Shown in pieces: positions 17,378 through 26,404 of a stretch of 64,000 bases of DNA. Position 1 is the first letter of the stretch. Each line of letters starts with the position of its first letter. The notes below the pieces were generated by a model that was given only the letters and a program-made list of their open reading frames with translations, had not been told where the DNA came from and made no database searches. The stretch is from assembly GCA_023229575.1 (NCBI GenBank), contig JALNYZ010000011.1, forward strand, positions 87,770 through 151,769. The letters run 5' to 3'. Source of the stretch: Prolixibacteraceae bacterium (GTDB taxonomy: Bacteria; Bacteroidota; Bacteroidia; Bacteroidales; Prolixibacteraceae). A program made the position numbers and the translations under genes.

Positions 17378-18544
17378 CTAATATTTCGTCTGTCTGGTTT
17401 GCATATTATCCCAATATTCATCCAAAATATTGGTTACCATGGGCCTGAAGAAATGCCAGAAAAAAGTGGTACGGTCGATGTAGTTGTATTTATCGTAAAA
17501 AAACTTGTGAAAATAGGTTACCCCCGTAAATTTAGCGCTTTCCAGATCGATGGGCGCATCACAAAAATCTCCGCAAAAATAGTAGTAATTCTTCCCTTTG
17601 TTCTCAATCACACATGGGAATACATCCGGAATACCATATTTGGACATTAACTTTTTGCCACTGTCGCTTGCATATATTTTAAACTTCGACACAATCCGGT
17701 TCGATTCGCCTGATTCCATGATGTCAAACCAGTAAGGGTATGTTATCTCCTGGGGTAGTCCGTATTCCTGCTGTCCATATTTGGAGGTGTAGACCCAGGG
17801 AACCTCTTCTTTGAGCGTAGCATCCATCTCCAGTACAACAAGCTGATCGTTCTCATGGACGAAAAGAATTCCAGGTCTGTGAAAATTCCAAGTTTTGCGG
17901 TACTGCCGTTCGTAAAGCTTTTTGGCCCATATAGGAATGTCTTGATTCACAATGGTATCCAGCGATTCATAATATCTGCCTACCCAGCCGGTCCATTTGA
18001 CATCCAACAATTTTTCTGCCTCTTGCCTGACGGAAGAAGAAGTTGGACTTGCGAGGAAATTGAACTCCGCCATCACAAGCTTCTTGGAATCCTGTAGCCT
18101 TCGAAGCAAGATCAAATCATTATTATTTAGTCCGCCGTAAATTTTTGAGGATCTTTCATTGATTGGCTGATCCTTGTACCATTCGTTGGAATAGATGCCA
18201 TAGGTATCGGTAAAATAGACCATATCAAGACTATCAGCCGCCTGGATTACCTCATCTTTAGTAAGTTTTATAAAGTCGTTGGTGACAAATTTAAAATCTT
18301 TTTGCGGGAAAAAACCTTTGTAGTTAATGGCTGGATTGTTCAGCTGATTGAAAGAGGTAAATTTCCGATGGATCAGGACCCAGCTAAAGGAATTGTGTTC
18401 GATATAGGAATTTAAGGGAACCGTCATATCATAGATCAAGACCTTCAGCGGCTTGCTGTCTTTAGCATTCCACACCAGATAACTAACCAATGGTATCATA
18501 ATGGGAAGTAAAAAGAGCAGAATAATGATATGTTTTCGTTTCAT
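17378..18544 (-). CDS. membrane-anchored protein of unknown function
   Basis: A 388-aa protein with one N-terminal transmembrane helix (residues 6-25, preceded by KRKH), so most of it faces the periplasm. The rest looks globular: LKVLIYDMTVPL, MVYFTDTYGIYSNEWY, SKKLVMAEFNFLASPT and a late YYYFCGDFCDAPI. These are reminiscent of a glutamine-amidotransferase-like alpha/beta fold, though I cannot place it in a family. Its stop lies one base from the stop of the SMP-30 gene. A putative promoter at 18591-18598 suggests it is expressed on its own. Confidence 0.7.
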   Translation of the reverse strand: MKRKHIIILLFLLPIMIPLVSYLVWNAKDSKPLKVLIYDMTVPLNSYIEHNSFSWVLIHRKFTSFNQLNNPAINYKGFFPQKDFKFVTNDFIKLTKDEVIQAADSLDMVYFTDTYGIYSNEWYKDQPINERSSKIYGGLNNNDLILLRRLQDSKKLVMAEFNFLASPTSSSVRQEAEKLLDVKWTGWVGRYYESLDTIVNQDIPIWAKKLYERQYRKTWNFHRPGILFVHENDQLVVLEMDATLKEEVPWVYTSKYGQQEYGLPQEITYPYWFDIMESGESNRIVSKFKIYASDSGKKLMSKYGIPDVFPCVIENKGKNYYYFCGDFCDAPIDLESAKFTGVTYFHKFFYDKYNYIDRTTFFWHFFRPMVTNILDEYWDNMQTRQTKY

Positions 18545-18590
18545 TGGATGAAGATTCTTCCGGAAAAAAAAGTGAAACCGGCAACCATAT

Positions 18591-18598
18591 CAAATATA
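18591..18598 (-). promoter_or_regulatory. putative -7 box for the 17378-18544 gene
   Basis: The plus strand reads CAAATATA, which is TATATTTG on the minus strand, 47 bp upstream of the start at 18544. Confidence 0.35.
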
Positions 18599-18631
18599 AC
18601 CACATTTCCCCAATGATTGTTTAGTTGACTT

Positions 18632-19651
18632 TCAGTCCAGGGCATTCAAACGATGAGCCATGTCCGAATAGGCCAATAATCTTTCGACAGTTGTCTCCGG
18701 GGTAATTTCGCAACCTGCAGAAACAATTCCCCTCCCTTTGGTACTGGTAAAGCAAGATTGAACACTGGCCTCAACTTGATCATACGTTCCGTTTTGTATC
18801 ACCGAAACGGGATCACTATTACCCGAAAAAACCTGATTGGCAGATAAAAGTGACATAAATTTCTCCATTGATCCAACCAGATGGTCAATATCCACAATGT
18901 CGGACCCGGTTAGAATCATATCAGGCAGGATGGCAGTGGTATTTCCGCAGATATGCAATTTTACTTTGGCCCCGAGCGCATGGGCATGGTCGACAAGGGC
19001 CTTTTCCAAAGGAAAAACGTAATCTATATAAAGATCCGGTGAGATCAGTGAACATACAGCGTCTCCAATACCTATGCAATGGGCGCCGGCCTTGATTTGC
19101 GCTTCCACAAAAATCATAGCGCTATCCGTGATAATTTCCAGCGCCTTCTTGAGTGCTTCGGGATGCTCATAAAAATCGAGGCAGGCAGCGGAAAGGTCCC
19201 TCAAATCGCAATATTCGGCCAGTGGACCCTCTACCCAACCACAAATAAACTGGGAATCTCCAACCAGTTTTTTATAATATCTTATTTCATCGATCCGGGA
19301 TACCAGTCGTGGATGATCGTTTACTTTGAGTGGTCTAAGTTTATCAATATCCTCAATTTCGTTAATTAACAAAGCATCGACAACCGGTAGGGAGTTCAGG
19401 GGATAACTTATCCGGGTGCCGAAGGAGGCTGCTTCAGCATAAGCATCAGACATCACATTGACCCAATCGTAAGAAAAATTAGTAGCACACTGTATGTTGG
19501 TGTTGCATTTGTCAAGGTAATTCAGACAGAAATCACGGTAGTTTACCCCTGAATATTTTGCCGCGAAACGCATTAGGATTGGGTGAAAGGGTGGTCTGTT
19601 GACCGCCCTCCCATCCAAAAAATCCATGGTCCTCTGCAAACCGTTCATCAT
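18632..19651 (-). CDS. uroporphyrinogen decarboxylase-family (MtaA/CmuA-type) methyltransferase
   Basis: A 339-aa protein of the UroD superfamily, in the branch that moves methyl groups to or from corrinoids or thiols. The zinc site typical of this branch is visible as HICGN together with the cysteine of SAGCEITPET. It lacks heme-pathway neighbours, so a true uroporphyrinogen decarboxylase role is unlikely. No corrinoid-binding partner is encoded beside it. Downstream on the same strand is an unknown membrane-anchored protein, and upstream a Tat-exported sugar isomerase-like protein. The 9-nt array at 19668-19756 separates it from the latter. The substrate is unknown. Confidence 0.82.
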   Translation of the reverse strand: MMNGLQRTMDFLDGRAVNRPPFHPILMRFAAKYSGVNYRDFCLNYLDKCNTNIQCATNFSYDWVNVMSDAYAEAASFGTRISYPLNSLPVVDALLINEIEDIDKLRPLKVNDHPRLVSRIDEIRYYKKLVGDSQFICGWVEGPLAEYCDLRDLSAACLDFYEHPEALKKALEIITDSAMIFVEAQIKAGAHCIGIGDAVCSLISPDLYIDYVFPLEKALVDHAHALGAKVKLHICGNTTAILPDMILTGSDIVDIDHLVGSMEKFMSLLSANQVFSGNSDPVSVIQNGTYDQVEASVQSCFTSTKGRGIVSAGCEITPETTVERLLAYSDMAHRLNALD

Positions 19652-19667
19652 TAAAATTGTTTATGGG

Positions 19668-19756
19668 GTTTGAAAAGTTTAAAATGTTCGAAAAGTTAAC
19701 TCAATTCCAGTCCGCGCAGAGTCAAGTAACCCTTCAAACATTTCAAACCCTTCAAA
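19668..19756. repeat. inverted pair of 9-nt-period arrays
   Basis: Left arm: GTTTGAAAA, GTTTAAAAT, GTTCGAAAA (19668-19694). Right arm, inverted: CCCTTCAAA, CATTTCAAA, CCCTTCAAA (19730-19756). The 35-bp centre has no repeat. It lies between two minus-strand genes. Confidence 0.7.
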
Positions 19757-19766
19757 CTTTATTAAA

Positions 19767-20639
19767 CTATTTCACGAAAGCCGCCGCGGCCAAAAAGTCG
19801 TAACTCTTCTGCACACTGACAAGTGGTTCAAAATTGTAACGCTCTACCTCAACGAAATAATCCTTGATGCCAATAGAATAACCCGTTTCGAAGATGGATT
19901 TGAAATCTAGCAATCCACTTTCGCCAATCTCTTTTTCATCCTTGATATGAAGCAGTTGAAAACGGTTTGGGTATTTTTTCATGTACTCGACAGGAGAACA
20001 TCCCCCTTTCATCACCCAGTAGACATCCATCTCGAAAGCAACTTTTTTGGGATCCGTATTCTCGAGCATGAAATCATAGATCACTTTATCCTCAATTTTG
20101 GTAAACTCATGGTTGTGGTTGTGCCAGCCGAACTGCATGCCGGAGGCAGCTGTTAATTCCCCGACGGCATTGAAATAATCCATTTGGATTTTCAAATCAT
20201 CCAGTTTATCAGGCCATTTCAGGCCTCCTGGTTTAATCATAAATTTCATACCTGTTTTGGCATGATCTTCAATGGCAGTTTTCCACCACTCCATGGCTGC
20301 TGCGTGAGTATCTTTGGTATAGTTTGGACCTCCCAAATGACAGCTGCTGAGTTTCATCCCCAAGTCTTTTACCCTCTTGGTAAACTCGTCAGGCGACATC
20401 CCATAAATCTTCCTATCACCGTAAGACGCAGTTTCGAGTGAATAATAACCCATTTCGGCGGCCTTTTTAAGGGTTCCCACAGCGTCCTTGCCCATATCAT
20501 CCCGTAGGGAATAAAGCTGAAGCCCTACCCTTTTTTTCTTTGATTTTTTCGGTTCAGCGGCAGTCAAAAGATTGGCCCCTACCACACTTCCGGCAACGAT
20601 CAGTGAAGTCGTTTTAAAGAAATCCCTTCTGTTTGTCAT
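19767..20639 (-). CDS. Tat-exported sugar phosphate isomerase/epimerase-like protein
   Basis: A 290-aa xylose-isomerase-like TIM barrel (AP endonuclease family 2 fold) with a twin-arginine signal (TNRRDFFKTTSLIVAGSVVGAN), so it is exported folded. The mature part begins after a lysine-rich segment KKSKKKR and contains GLQLYSLRDDM, KLSSCHLGGPNY, FGWHNHNHEF, AFEMDVYWV and LLHIKD, which provide His, Glu and Asp metal ligands typical of the family. Exported homologues are common in Bacteroidota and Planctomycetes with carbohydrate genes. Here it lies downstream of a SusC/SusD pair on the same strand but behind two terminators. Confidence 0.88.
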   Translation of the reverse strand: MTNRRDFFKTTSLIVAGSVVGANLLTAAEPKKSKKKRVGLQLYSLRDDMGKDAVGTLKKAAEMGYYSLETASYGDRKIYGMSPDEFTKRVKDLGMKLSSCHLGGPNYTKDTHAAAMEWWKTAIEDHAKTGMKFMIKPGGLKWPDKLDDLKIQMDYFNAVGELTAASGMQFGWHNHNHEFTKIEDKVIYDFMLENTDPKKVAFEMDVYWVMKGGCSPVEYMKKYPNRFQLLHIKDEKEIGESGLLDFKSIFETGYSIGIKDYFVEVERYNFEPLVSVQKSYDFLAAAAFVK

Positions 20640-20707
20640 GACTATATTAATTTTTTGATGATTGTTGATTTGTAAAAATAGCTTTTATTTTAATCGATAA
20701 CAACAAA

Positions 20708-20731
20708 GGCCACCCCCCGAAGGAGGCGGCC
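20708..20731 (-). terminator. terminator, distal
   Basis: GGCCACCCCC and GGAGGCGGCC pair around a CGAA tetraloop with two mismatches. On the minus strand the stem is followed by TTTGTTGTT. The gap 20640-21012 otherwise holds only a second, related hairpin. Confidence 0.55.
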
Positions 20732-20944
20732 TCAATTACTAAACTTTGTTTAACCGCTCTAACAATAAAAACTCGATACCAATAAGACTCCAATTTATCA
20801 GAAAAGTTACACAATTTTTTAAAATAGTTGGTTTTTCATTCTGAACCAACAGGTTAGATTATGAAGATAAAGCGAGAAAATTTTATTTTCTGGGTCTCTG
20901 ATCAAATTTTTCCAATATAACAGCGCTTCCATTGTCAGAACAAA

Positions 20945-20969
20945 GGCCGCTCTCTCAACAAAAGCGGCC
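20945..20969 (-). terminator. terminator after the susD gene
   Basis: GGCCGCT pairs perfectly with AGCGGCC, followed on the minus strand by TTTGTTCT. It lies about 45 bp past the SusD stop and resembles the hairpin at 20708-20731. Confidence 0.65.
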
Positions 20970-21012
20970 CAGTCAACTAACATTCTAACTACAAAAAACG
21001 CGTTAAACTCTA

Positions 21013-22689
21013 TTAGTAAGGCTTTCCAGTTCCCTGAAGCAACCACATCCTGGAATAATTGTGGTCTTTACTTTGGCCTGTTGGCACAAAGCTGGTTACT
21101 TCCAGTTTGGCTATAGCTGCATTGTAATTGACAAGGTATTTGGGATCCTGACTTGGTACCGGATAAATAAAACGCAATGGGATTGCTGCCCCGTATTGTG
21201 TCACAGGGCCGGTTATCAATGCAGGGTATCCCGTACGCCGGTAATCAAACCAGGATTCTACATTGAGAAATAAAGAGATCCATTTTTGATCCAAGATCCT
21301 TTCCAGTTTATTACTTGCTCCTGAATAACCAACTTTTGGATTCAGGTAGTAAGAGGCAAAATTAAAACCATTGGAACCATCTGTGATACCCCACCTGCTT
21401 AGTGAGGCCACAATACCATTTTTGTAATGGGTTTCAGGGTCAGAGACCGAAAAACCCCCTCTTTGTGCAGCCTCCGCCAATAAAAATTCGACTTCGCTGT
21501 ACATCATCAGGTCCATCTTGATGTAAGTTTCACTATTTGCCCTGAACCTTGAGTGCAGATACGAAATATAGGGGCTTCTTTCTGGCTGTGCAAAAGCAGG
21601 CCCAGTACCTTTATTGTAACCTTGTGCATCGAATAAGGCAATGTTTGCAGGTAAACCAACGTAAAACGAGGTGTCAAGTGCAGTATTGGTAGTGGGAAGG
21701 ATTTTCACGCTGAATGTCTCGCCAAACCAATTCTTCACGGTTACGTCTGACGATACCGTAGCATTAAAATCCCACTTTGTCTGTACAGGTATAGCCCAAC
21801 GATGCAATCTTGGATCGCTGTACGATTTCAATTTATCAACCAGGGTTTTGCAGGGCTTGGTTTGGTACTCCGGGTTCGAAGTATTCAACAATCCACCCTT
21901 TGCAGAGTTATTGGCCGTTGTGCCCAGATAATTAACCACCGCATTGTCCCCATTGGAGGCAAACGCCTGTGCTAATGCTGAATTGAATTCGGCAACTATG
22001 TCAACACCCAAGGCACTCATGTCAGCCTTCTTGTTGATCAACCGCATGCTATATCTCATCCTCAGTGAGTTGACAAATTTTCTCCATTTAACCGGATCTC
22101 CGTTGTACAGCACATCTGCACTGGCAGAAATTTTGTAATTGGATATAGCGGGATCCCCAAGAAGTGTTTCTGCACTTTTTAAATCTGCCAAAACGCCCTT
22201 ATAAATCTCTTTTTGATCGTCATACCTGGAAAAATATATTCCCTGTGTTGCATGCAAACTTTCTGAATAAGGAACATCTCCGAATAAATCGGTAAGGGCG
22301 CCATATAGGAATGCCCTTAACGTCAACGAGATAGCTTCAAAAAATTTATTGTTTTCGGTGATGGACTTGTCATGGATAATGGCGACATTTCTCAAAATAT
22401 CATAATAACCGCCCCAGGAACCGCTGGTCCAAAAATATTGGTTAACCTCCGGCATGCCATCATTGGTTCCCATTTGATTGTACTGCATGGCCCCGGCAAC
22501 TCCGGTTTTGTGATCCCCCAACGATTTGTATGTCTTCGCAGTGTTGGTAAGCACATAGGTGAGTATATAATTTGAAGAGACAGTAACAGGACTGTTCGGA
22601 TTAACATTTAATTCATTCAAATCCATACAGGAAATAGTCTGAAATATAAATGCCAATGCAACAACTATCTTTATTTTTATGGCTTTCAT
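21013..22689 (-). CDS. SusD/RagB family nutrient-binding lipoprotein
   Basis: A 558-aa SusD-type surface lipoprotein (signal peptide ending FQTISC). It shows the class features MDLNELNVNPNSP at the mature N-terminus, LTDLFGDVPYSESL in the helical domain, and LERILDQKWISLFLNVESWFDYRRTGYP near the C-terminus. The length and motifs fit the SusD/RagB branch paired with large SusC proteins. It begins 12 bp after the SusC stop, in an operon with the sigma factor, FecR and STN-SusC genes upstream. It should cap the transporter and bind the imported oligomer. The ligand is unknown. Confidence 0.93.
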   Translation of the reverse strand: MKAIKIKIVVALAFIFQTISCMDLNELNVNPNSPVTVSSNYILTYVLTNTAKTYKSLGDHKTGVAGAMQYNQMGTNDGMPEVNQYFWTSGSWGGYYDILRNVAIIHDKSITENNKFFEAISLTLRAFLYGALTDLFGDVPYSESLHATQGIYFSRYDDQKEIYKGVLADLKSAETLLGDPAISNYKISASADVLYNGDPVKWRKFVNSLRMRYSMRLINKKADMSALGVDIVAEFNSALAQAFASNGDNAVVNYLGTTANNSAKGGLLNTSNPEYQTKPCKTLVDKLKSYSDPRLHRWAIPVQTKWDFNATVSSDVTVKNWFGETFSVKILPTTNTALDTSFYVGLPANIALFDAQGYNKGTGPAFAQPERSPYISYLHSRFRANSETYIKMDLMMYSEVEFLLAEAAQRGGFSVSDPETHYKNGIVASLSRWGITDGSNGFNFASYYLNPKVGYSGASNKLERILDQKWISLFLNVESWFDYRRTGYPALITGPVTQYGAAIPLRFIYPVPSQDPKYLVNYNAAIAKLEVTSFVPTGQSKDHNYSRMWLLQGTGKPY

Positions 22690-22701
22690 AGTAATTCTCC
22701 T

Positions 22702-25700
22702 TTAAAAATCAAAGTTTAACTTAAATCCAAGCGAACCTGTCCAAGGCATCATGTTGTAGTACTCAGCGCCTTGAATCCAGCTACTTCCGGTATTCCGGTA
22801 AGCCCTTTCAGGATCGATGTGAATACCTGCCCTTGTCCATTCATAGATGTTGGTAGCAACGAAAGAAACGGATGTATTCTGAACATTGATTTTCTGTATC
22901 CATTTCTTTGGAAGGCGATAAGTTAAGCTAACTTCTCTCAATTTAACATAGGTTGAACTGTAGACGGCCCTGTCCACGATGGCCCTGTTTGAGGCCTGAT
23001 TGGCATTAAAAGGGTCAAGCCACTTCGTCAGCGCCGGATCCCCCAAATTTTCTACGTAGCTCTTGACCCCTCCGACAGTTGCTTCATAAACCCCCGGGTT
23101 AAAGCTGGCATCTGCATAACGTGTTACAGGGTTTGGATTTGGCCAGGCAAATCCCCCTAGTTCAGGAAGCCTGCCTCCTACCCAATTGCCAAAGAACCTA
23201 TCAGGATTTGCCTTGATCTGATCGACAATATTTTTACCCTTGTCGTAAGGCGCTCCACTGAATGAACTTGCATTAACACCATTATTTTGCATAAACATCC
23301 AGGAATTGGAATAGAATTGCCCCCCCTGGTTCCATTCAATATTGGCATACAGGGAAAATGATTTATAGGTAAAAGTCGGCTGCATACCCAGAATGAAATC
23401 CTGGTTCGTATTACCAATCTTAATCATGTGTGATGGATCCTGATCCATTTGGTATTTCCCGGAAGATGCAATAATTGGATAGCCATAATACGGTGATGCT
23501 TTGTCTGTTACTTTTAAAACAGGTTTTTCCCAAATATCACCCATCCACTCACCTACCTTGGTCCGGATCACCCCGTTCCCTCCTTCAATAGAATAAAAAT
23601 TTATGTTGGTCAACCCTTCGGCAAGTTCCTTCAGTCGGGTTTTATTTTTGGTAAAACTGAAATTCAGGTCCCATCTAAAATCCTTCAACACGACAGGCGA
23701 AGTGGTCAGGTTAATTTCCCATCCCCTGCTCTCAATGTTTCCTGAATTAATGGATTTTGAAGAGGCGCCTGATTCAATGGGCAACGAAATGTTCAATATC
23801 TGGTTCTTGTTCTGGACAACGTAATAAGTAGCTTCCAGGCCAACCCTGCTTTTCAGGAATTTCAAGTCGACACCCACTTCATTGGATATCGAACGTTCAG
23901 GTTTTAAGGTATTGTTGGTAAGATTTCCTCCCATGAACATTTGCTTGGAGCTTCCCCAATCGGCTCCAATAGAGAAAGAGGGATCCAAATTGTACGGTCC
24001 TGTATCATTTCCCAATTGTGCACTACCTGCCCTGAGTTTCGCATAGTTGACCCATGCCGGCATTGTAAACATTTCTGAAAAAAGTAAACTCAAAGATGCA
24101 GATGGATAGAAATAGGACCGGTTTGCTTTTGGCAAGGTGCTTGACCAGTCATTACGACCTGTTAAATCAAGATAAGCCATTCCTTTGTAATCGATGGATG
24201 CCATTCCGTATATACTGTACACTGCCTTCTTGTACCAACTGCTGCTGTAACTGATGGTTCCCGGAACACCGTTAGAGATGGTGTACAATTGGGGAATAAC
24301 CAGCGATGCAGCCGTGTTGCTTATTGCCCGTCCGTAAACATACCTTTGGTTAGCCGCCAAAAAACCATTGACATTCCATTGCTTGTTAATTTTCTTCTTG
24401 TAGGAGAGATTCAATTCGATGTTGTTTTCCTTGTTGTAGAAATCATACACATTATAATATCCTGTCGTATTGGTCGTTGTACTGAAAGCTCTTTTACCTT
24501 CACGGTTTTCGGTATAAGCATCCCTTGAAAAGCGGCCCATGAGGCTCAAATCCATAGTGATGTCCCAGTCAAACTGAACCTTGCTGATCAATCTGTCCCG
24601 CGTGAAAGAGTTGGTATTTTCATTGGCGACGAAATAGGCATTGTTCTGCTTGGAGGCATTGACAAGCTGCTGTATCCCTTCCAATCCCGGTACCCAATAG
24701 CTTTTAAGGTCATTGATGTTCACCTGTGCTCCCTTTTCATAAAGGCTCCGAACCACGTCGTTTCGATCATCTCCCGTTACATTCGGACGGTTTGCTGATC
24801 CGGTTTCGTTCCAGTTAAAATTGGCAGTAACGGATAGTTTATCGGATAATTTGTATTGTGCATTCAGGTTGATAGTGCTCCTCTTTAAATCAGTATTTGG
24901 GATCATGCCGGTATTTCTCATGTCACCTAAGGATAGCCTGAAATAACCATTCTTGTTGTTCCCATCTACCGCCACATTGTTGGTCAGGGTATATCCTGTC
25001 CTCATAAAGTCCTGGATTCGGTTTTTGTTTGAAACCAGGGGTACGGCAACACCTTTGCTGTTCCACAATACCCATTTCTCACCAACATCAAGTTGGGAAC
25101 CCCACGATTCATTCTCAGCTTGTTCAAGGATATGTGCCCCAGCTTTCCCGCTGGCAAACCTGGTTTGATAAGGATAGACATCTGTCATCACATCAAATAC
25201 TATGGATGAATTAACAGCAACACCAATTCCCTTTTTCCCTTTCACTCCAGATCGTGTAGTGATCAGGATGACACCGTTTCCAGCACGTGAACCATACAAT
25301 GCTGCGGCACTTGCCCCCTTCAATACGGAAATACTCTCAACGTCGTCCGGGTTAAGGTCAGAAATAGCATTACCCATGTCGGCCCCGTTATAGATATTGT
25401 TCGATGCGTTTGATACAGGAACCCCATCAATCACAAACAACGGCTGATTGTCATTGTTCAGCGATTTGGCGCCCCTGATGATGATGTTGACGGACGAACC
25501 AACGTTTCCATTCATCTGCGAAATTCTTACACCCGGGACTTTACCCTGAAGTGAAGTCAATACATTCACCTGAGGCGTTTCTGTCAGCAATTCGCCCTTT
25601 ACTTCACCGACTGAGTAACCCAGGGCCTTTTTCTCGCGTTTCAAACCCAACGCCGTAACCACCACATCACTAACACCAACAGAAACAGCTGCAAGGGAAA

Positions 25701-26319
25701 GGTTGACCATAGATTTTTGACTAATGTCAGCTTCCTGGGTCTGCATCCCGACAAAGGAGACAACCAATGTCCTGGCATCCAAGGGAACCCTCAATGAGAA
25801 CTCTCCATTGATATCCGTTGTAATACCAATGGTTGTTCCCTTGAGAACAATTGATACCCCCGGCAAAGGCATTTTATTTTCGTCGGTTATTTTCCCTTTG
25901 ATCTCTTTCCGCTGAGGTTGGGAACCGTCAGTCACAATTCCGGTTGGCACCGAACCGTCTGCTTCCAGGATTACAATCTGGCGGTCATAAATCTTGAAGT
26001 TATTTTTAGTATCTGCAAACAATTGCATAAGAATATTTTCAATACCCTCATTATCAACATTCAGTGAGACTGTCCGGTTGAGGTCCAATGTCTTTTCGTT
26101 GTAAAGCAAAATAAACTCACTATTCTTCTCGATTTCCGAAAATACTTGTGCTACTGTTACCTGATTCAACGAAAAACTTAGTTTGGTTTGTTGAGAGTAG
26201 CTTTTTGCAGAAACTGTCGCAATAGATATGAGCATAAAAACGGCCAGTATTTTCATTCTCAATAAGATTTTGGTCATGACCTTGTGAAAGGTACACGGAT
26301 GAACCTGATTTTTTTTCAT
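22702..26319 (-). CDS. SusC/RagA TonB-linked transporter with N-terminal STN signalling domain
   Basis: A 1205-aa TonB-dependent transducer. Domain order: signal peptide (about 22-40), STN domain (LSFSLNQVTVAQVFSEIEKN through VILEADG, about 45-120), carboxypeptidase-regulatory-like domain (EIKGKITDENKMPLPGVSIV), TonB-box-like VSDVVVTALG, plug (SVLKGASAAALYGSRAGNG) and a C-terminal barrel ending GFKLNFDF. STN domains contact FecR-type anti-sigma factors, and fecR and the ECF sigma gene lie immediately upstream. I chose the ATG at 26319; the frame extends to a TTG at 26349. Confidence 0.93.
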   Translation of the reverse strand: MKKNQVHPCTFHKVMTKILLRMKILAVFMLISIATVSAKSYSQQTKLSFSLNQVTVAQVFSEIEKNSEFILLYNEKTLDLNRTVSLNVDNEGIENILMQLFADTKNNFKIYDRQIVILEADGSVPTGIVTDGSQPQRKEIKGKITDENKMPLPGVSIVLKGTTIGITTDINGEFSLRVPLDARTLVVSFVGMQTQEADISQKSMVNLSLAAVSVGVSDVVVTALGLKREKKALGYSVGEVKGELLTETPQVNVLTSLQGKVPGVRISQMNGNVGSSVNIIIRGAKSLNNDNQPLFVIDGVPVSNASNNIYNGADMGNAISDLNPDDVESISVLKGASAAALYGSRAGNGVILITTRSGVKGKKGIGVAVNSSIVFDVMTDVYPYQTRFASGKAGAHILEQAENESWGSQLDVGEKWVLWNSKGVAVPLVSNKNRIQDFMRTGYTLTNNVAVDGNNKNGYFRLSLGDMRNTGMIPNTDLKRSTINLNAQYKLSDKLSVTANFNWNETGSANRPNVTGDDRNDVVRSLYEKGAQVNINDLKSYWVPGLEGIQQLVNASKQNNAYFVANENTNSFTRDRLISKVQFDWDITMDLSLMGRFSRDAYTENREGKRAFSTTTNTTGYYNVYDFYNKENNIELNLSYKKKINKQWNVNGFLAANQRYVYGRAISNTAASLVIPQLYTISNGVPGTISYSSSWYKKAVYSIYGMASIDYKGMAYLDLTGRNDWSSTLPKANRSYFYPSASLSLLFSEMFTMPAWVNYAKLRAGSAQLGNDTGPYNLDPSFSIGADWGSSKQMFMGGNLTNNTLKPERSISNEVGVDLKFLKSRVGLEATYYVVQNKNQILNISLPIESGASSKSINSGNIESRGWEINLTTSPVVLKDFRWDLNFSFTKNKTRLKELAEGLTNINFYSIEGGNGVIRTKVGEWMGDIWEKPVLKVTDKASPYYGYPIIASSGKYQMDQDPSHMIKIGNTNQDFILGMQPTFTYKSFSLYANIEWNQGGQFYSNSWMFMQNNGVNASSFSGAPYDKGKNIVDQIKANPDRFFGNWVGGRLPELGGFAWPNPNPVTRYADASFNPGVYEATVGGVKSYVENLGDPALTKWLDPFNANQASNRAIVDRAVYSSTYVKLREVSLTYRLPKKWIQKINVQNTSVSFVATNIYEWTRAGIHIDPERAYRNTGSSWIQGAEYYNMMPWTGSLGFKLNFDF

Positions 26320-26363
26320 AGATTTGTACTGTTTATGTTTAACTTTCAAGTGAACTGGAACAA

Positions 26364-26393
26364 AAGCCGGTGGGTTGGCAGACTCTCCGGCTT
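26364..26393 (-). terminator. attenuator-like hairpin between fecR and susC
   Basis: AAGCCGG pairs with CCGGCTT and is followed on the minus strand by TTTGTTCC. It could reduce read-through from the sigma-fecR transcript into susC. Confidence 0.5.
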
Positions 26394-26404
26394 ACTTTTT
26401 TGAC

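Noticed and set aside
18632..19651. Heme-pathway uroporphyrinogen decarboxylase (hemE)
   Set aside because: The zinc-binding HICGN and SAGCE cysteine motifs and the lack of heme neighbours fit the methyltransferase branch better.
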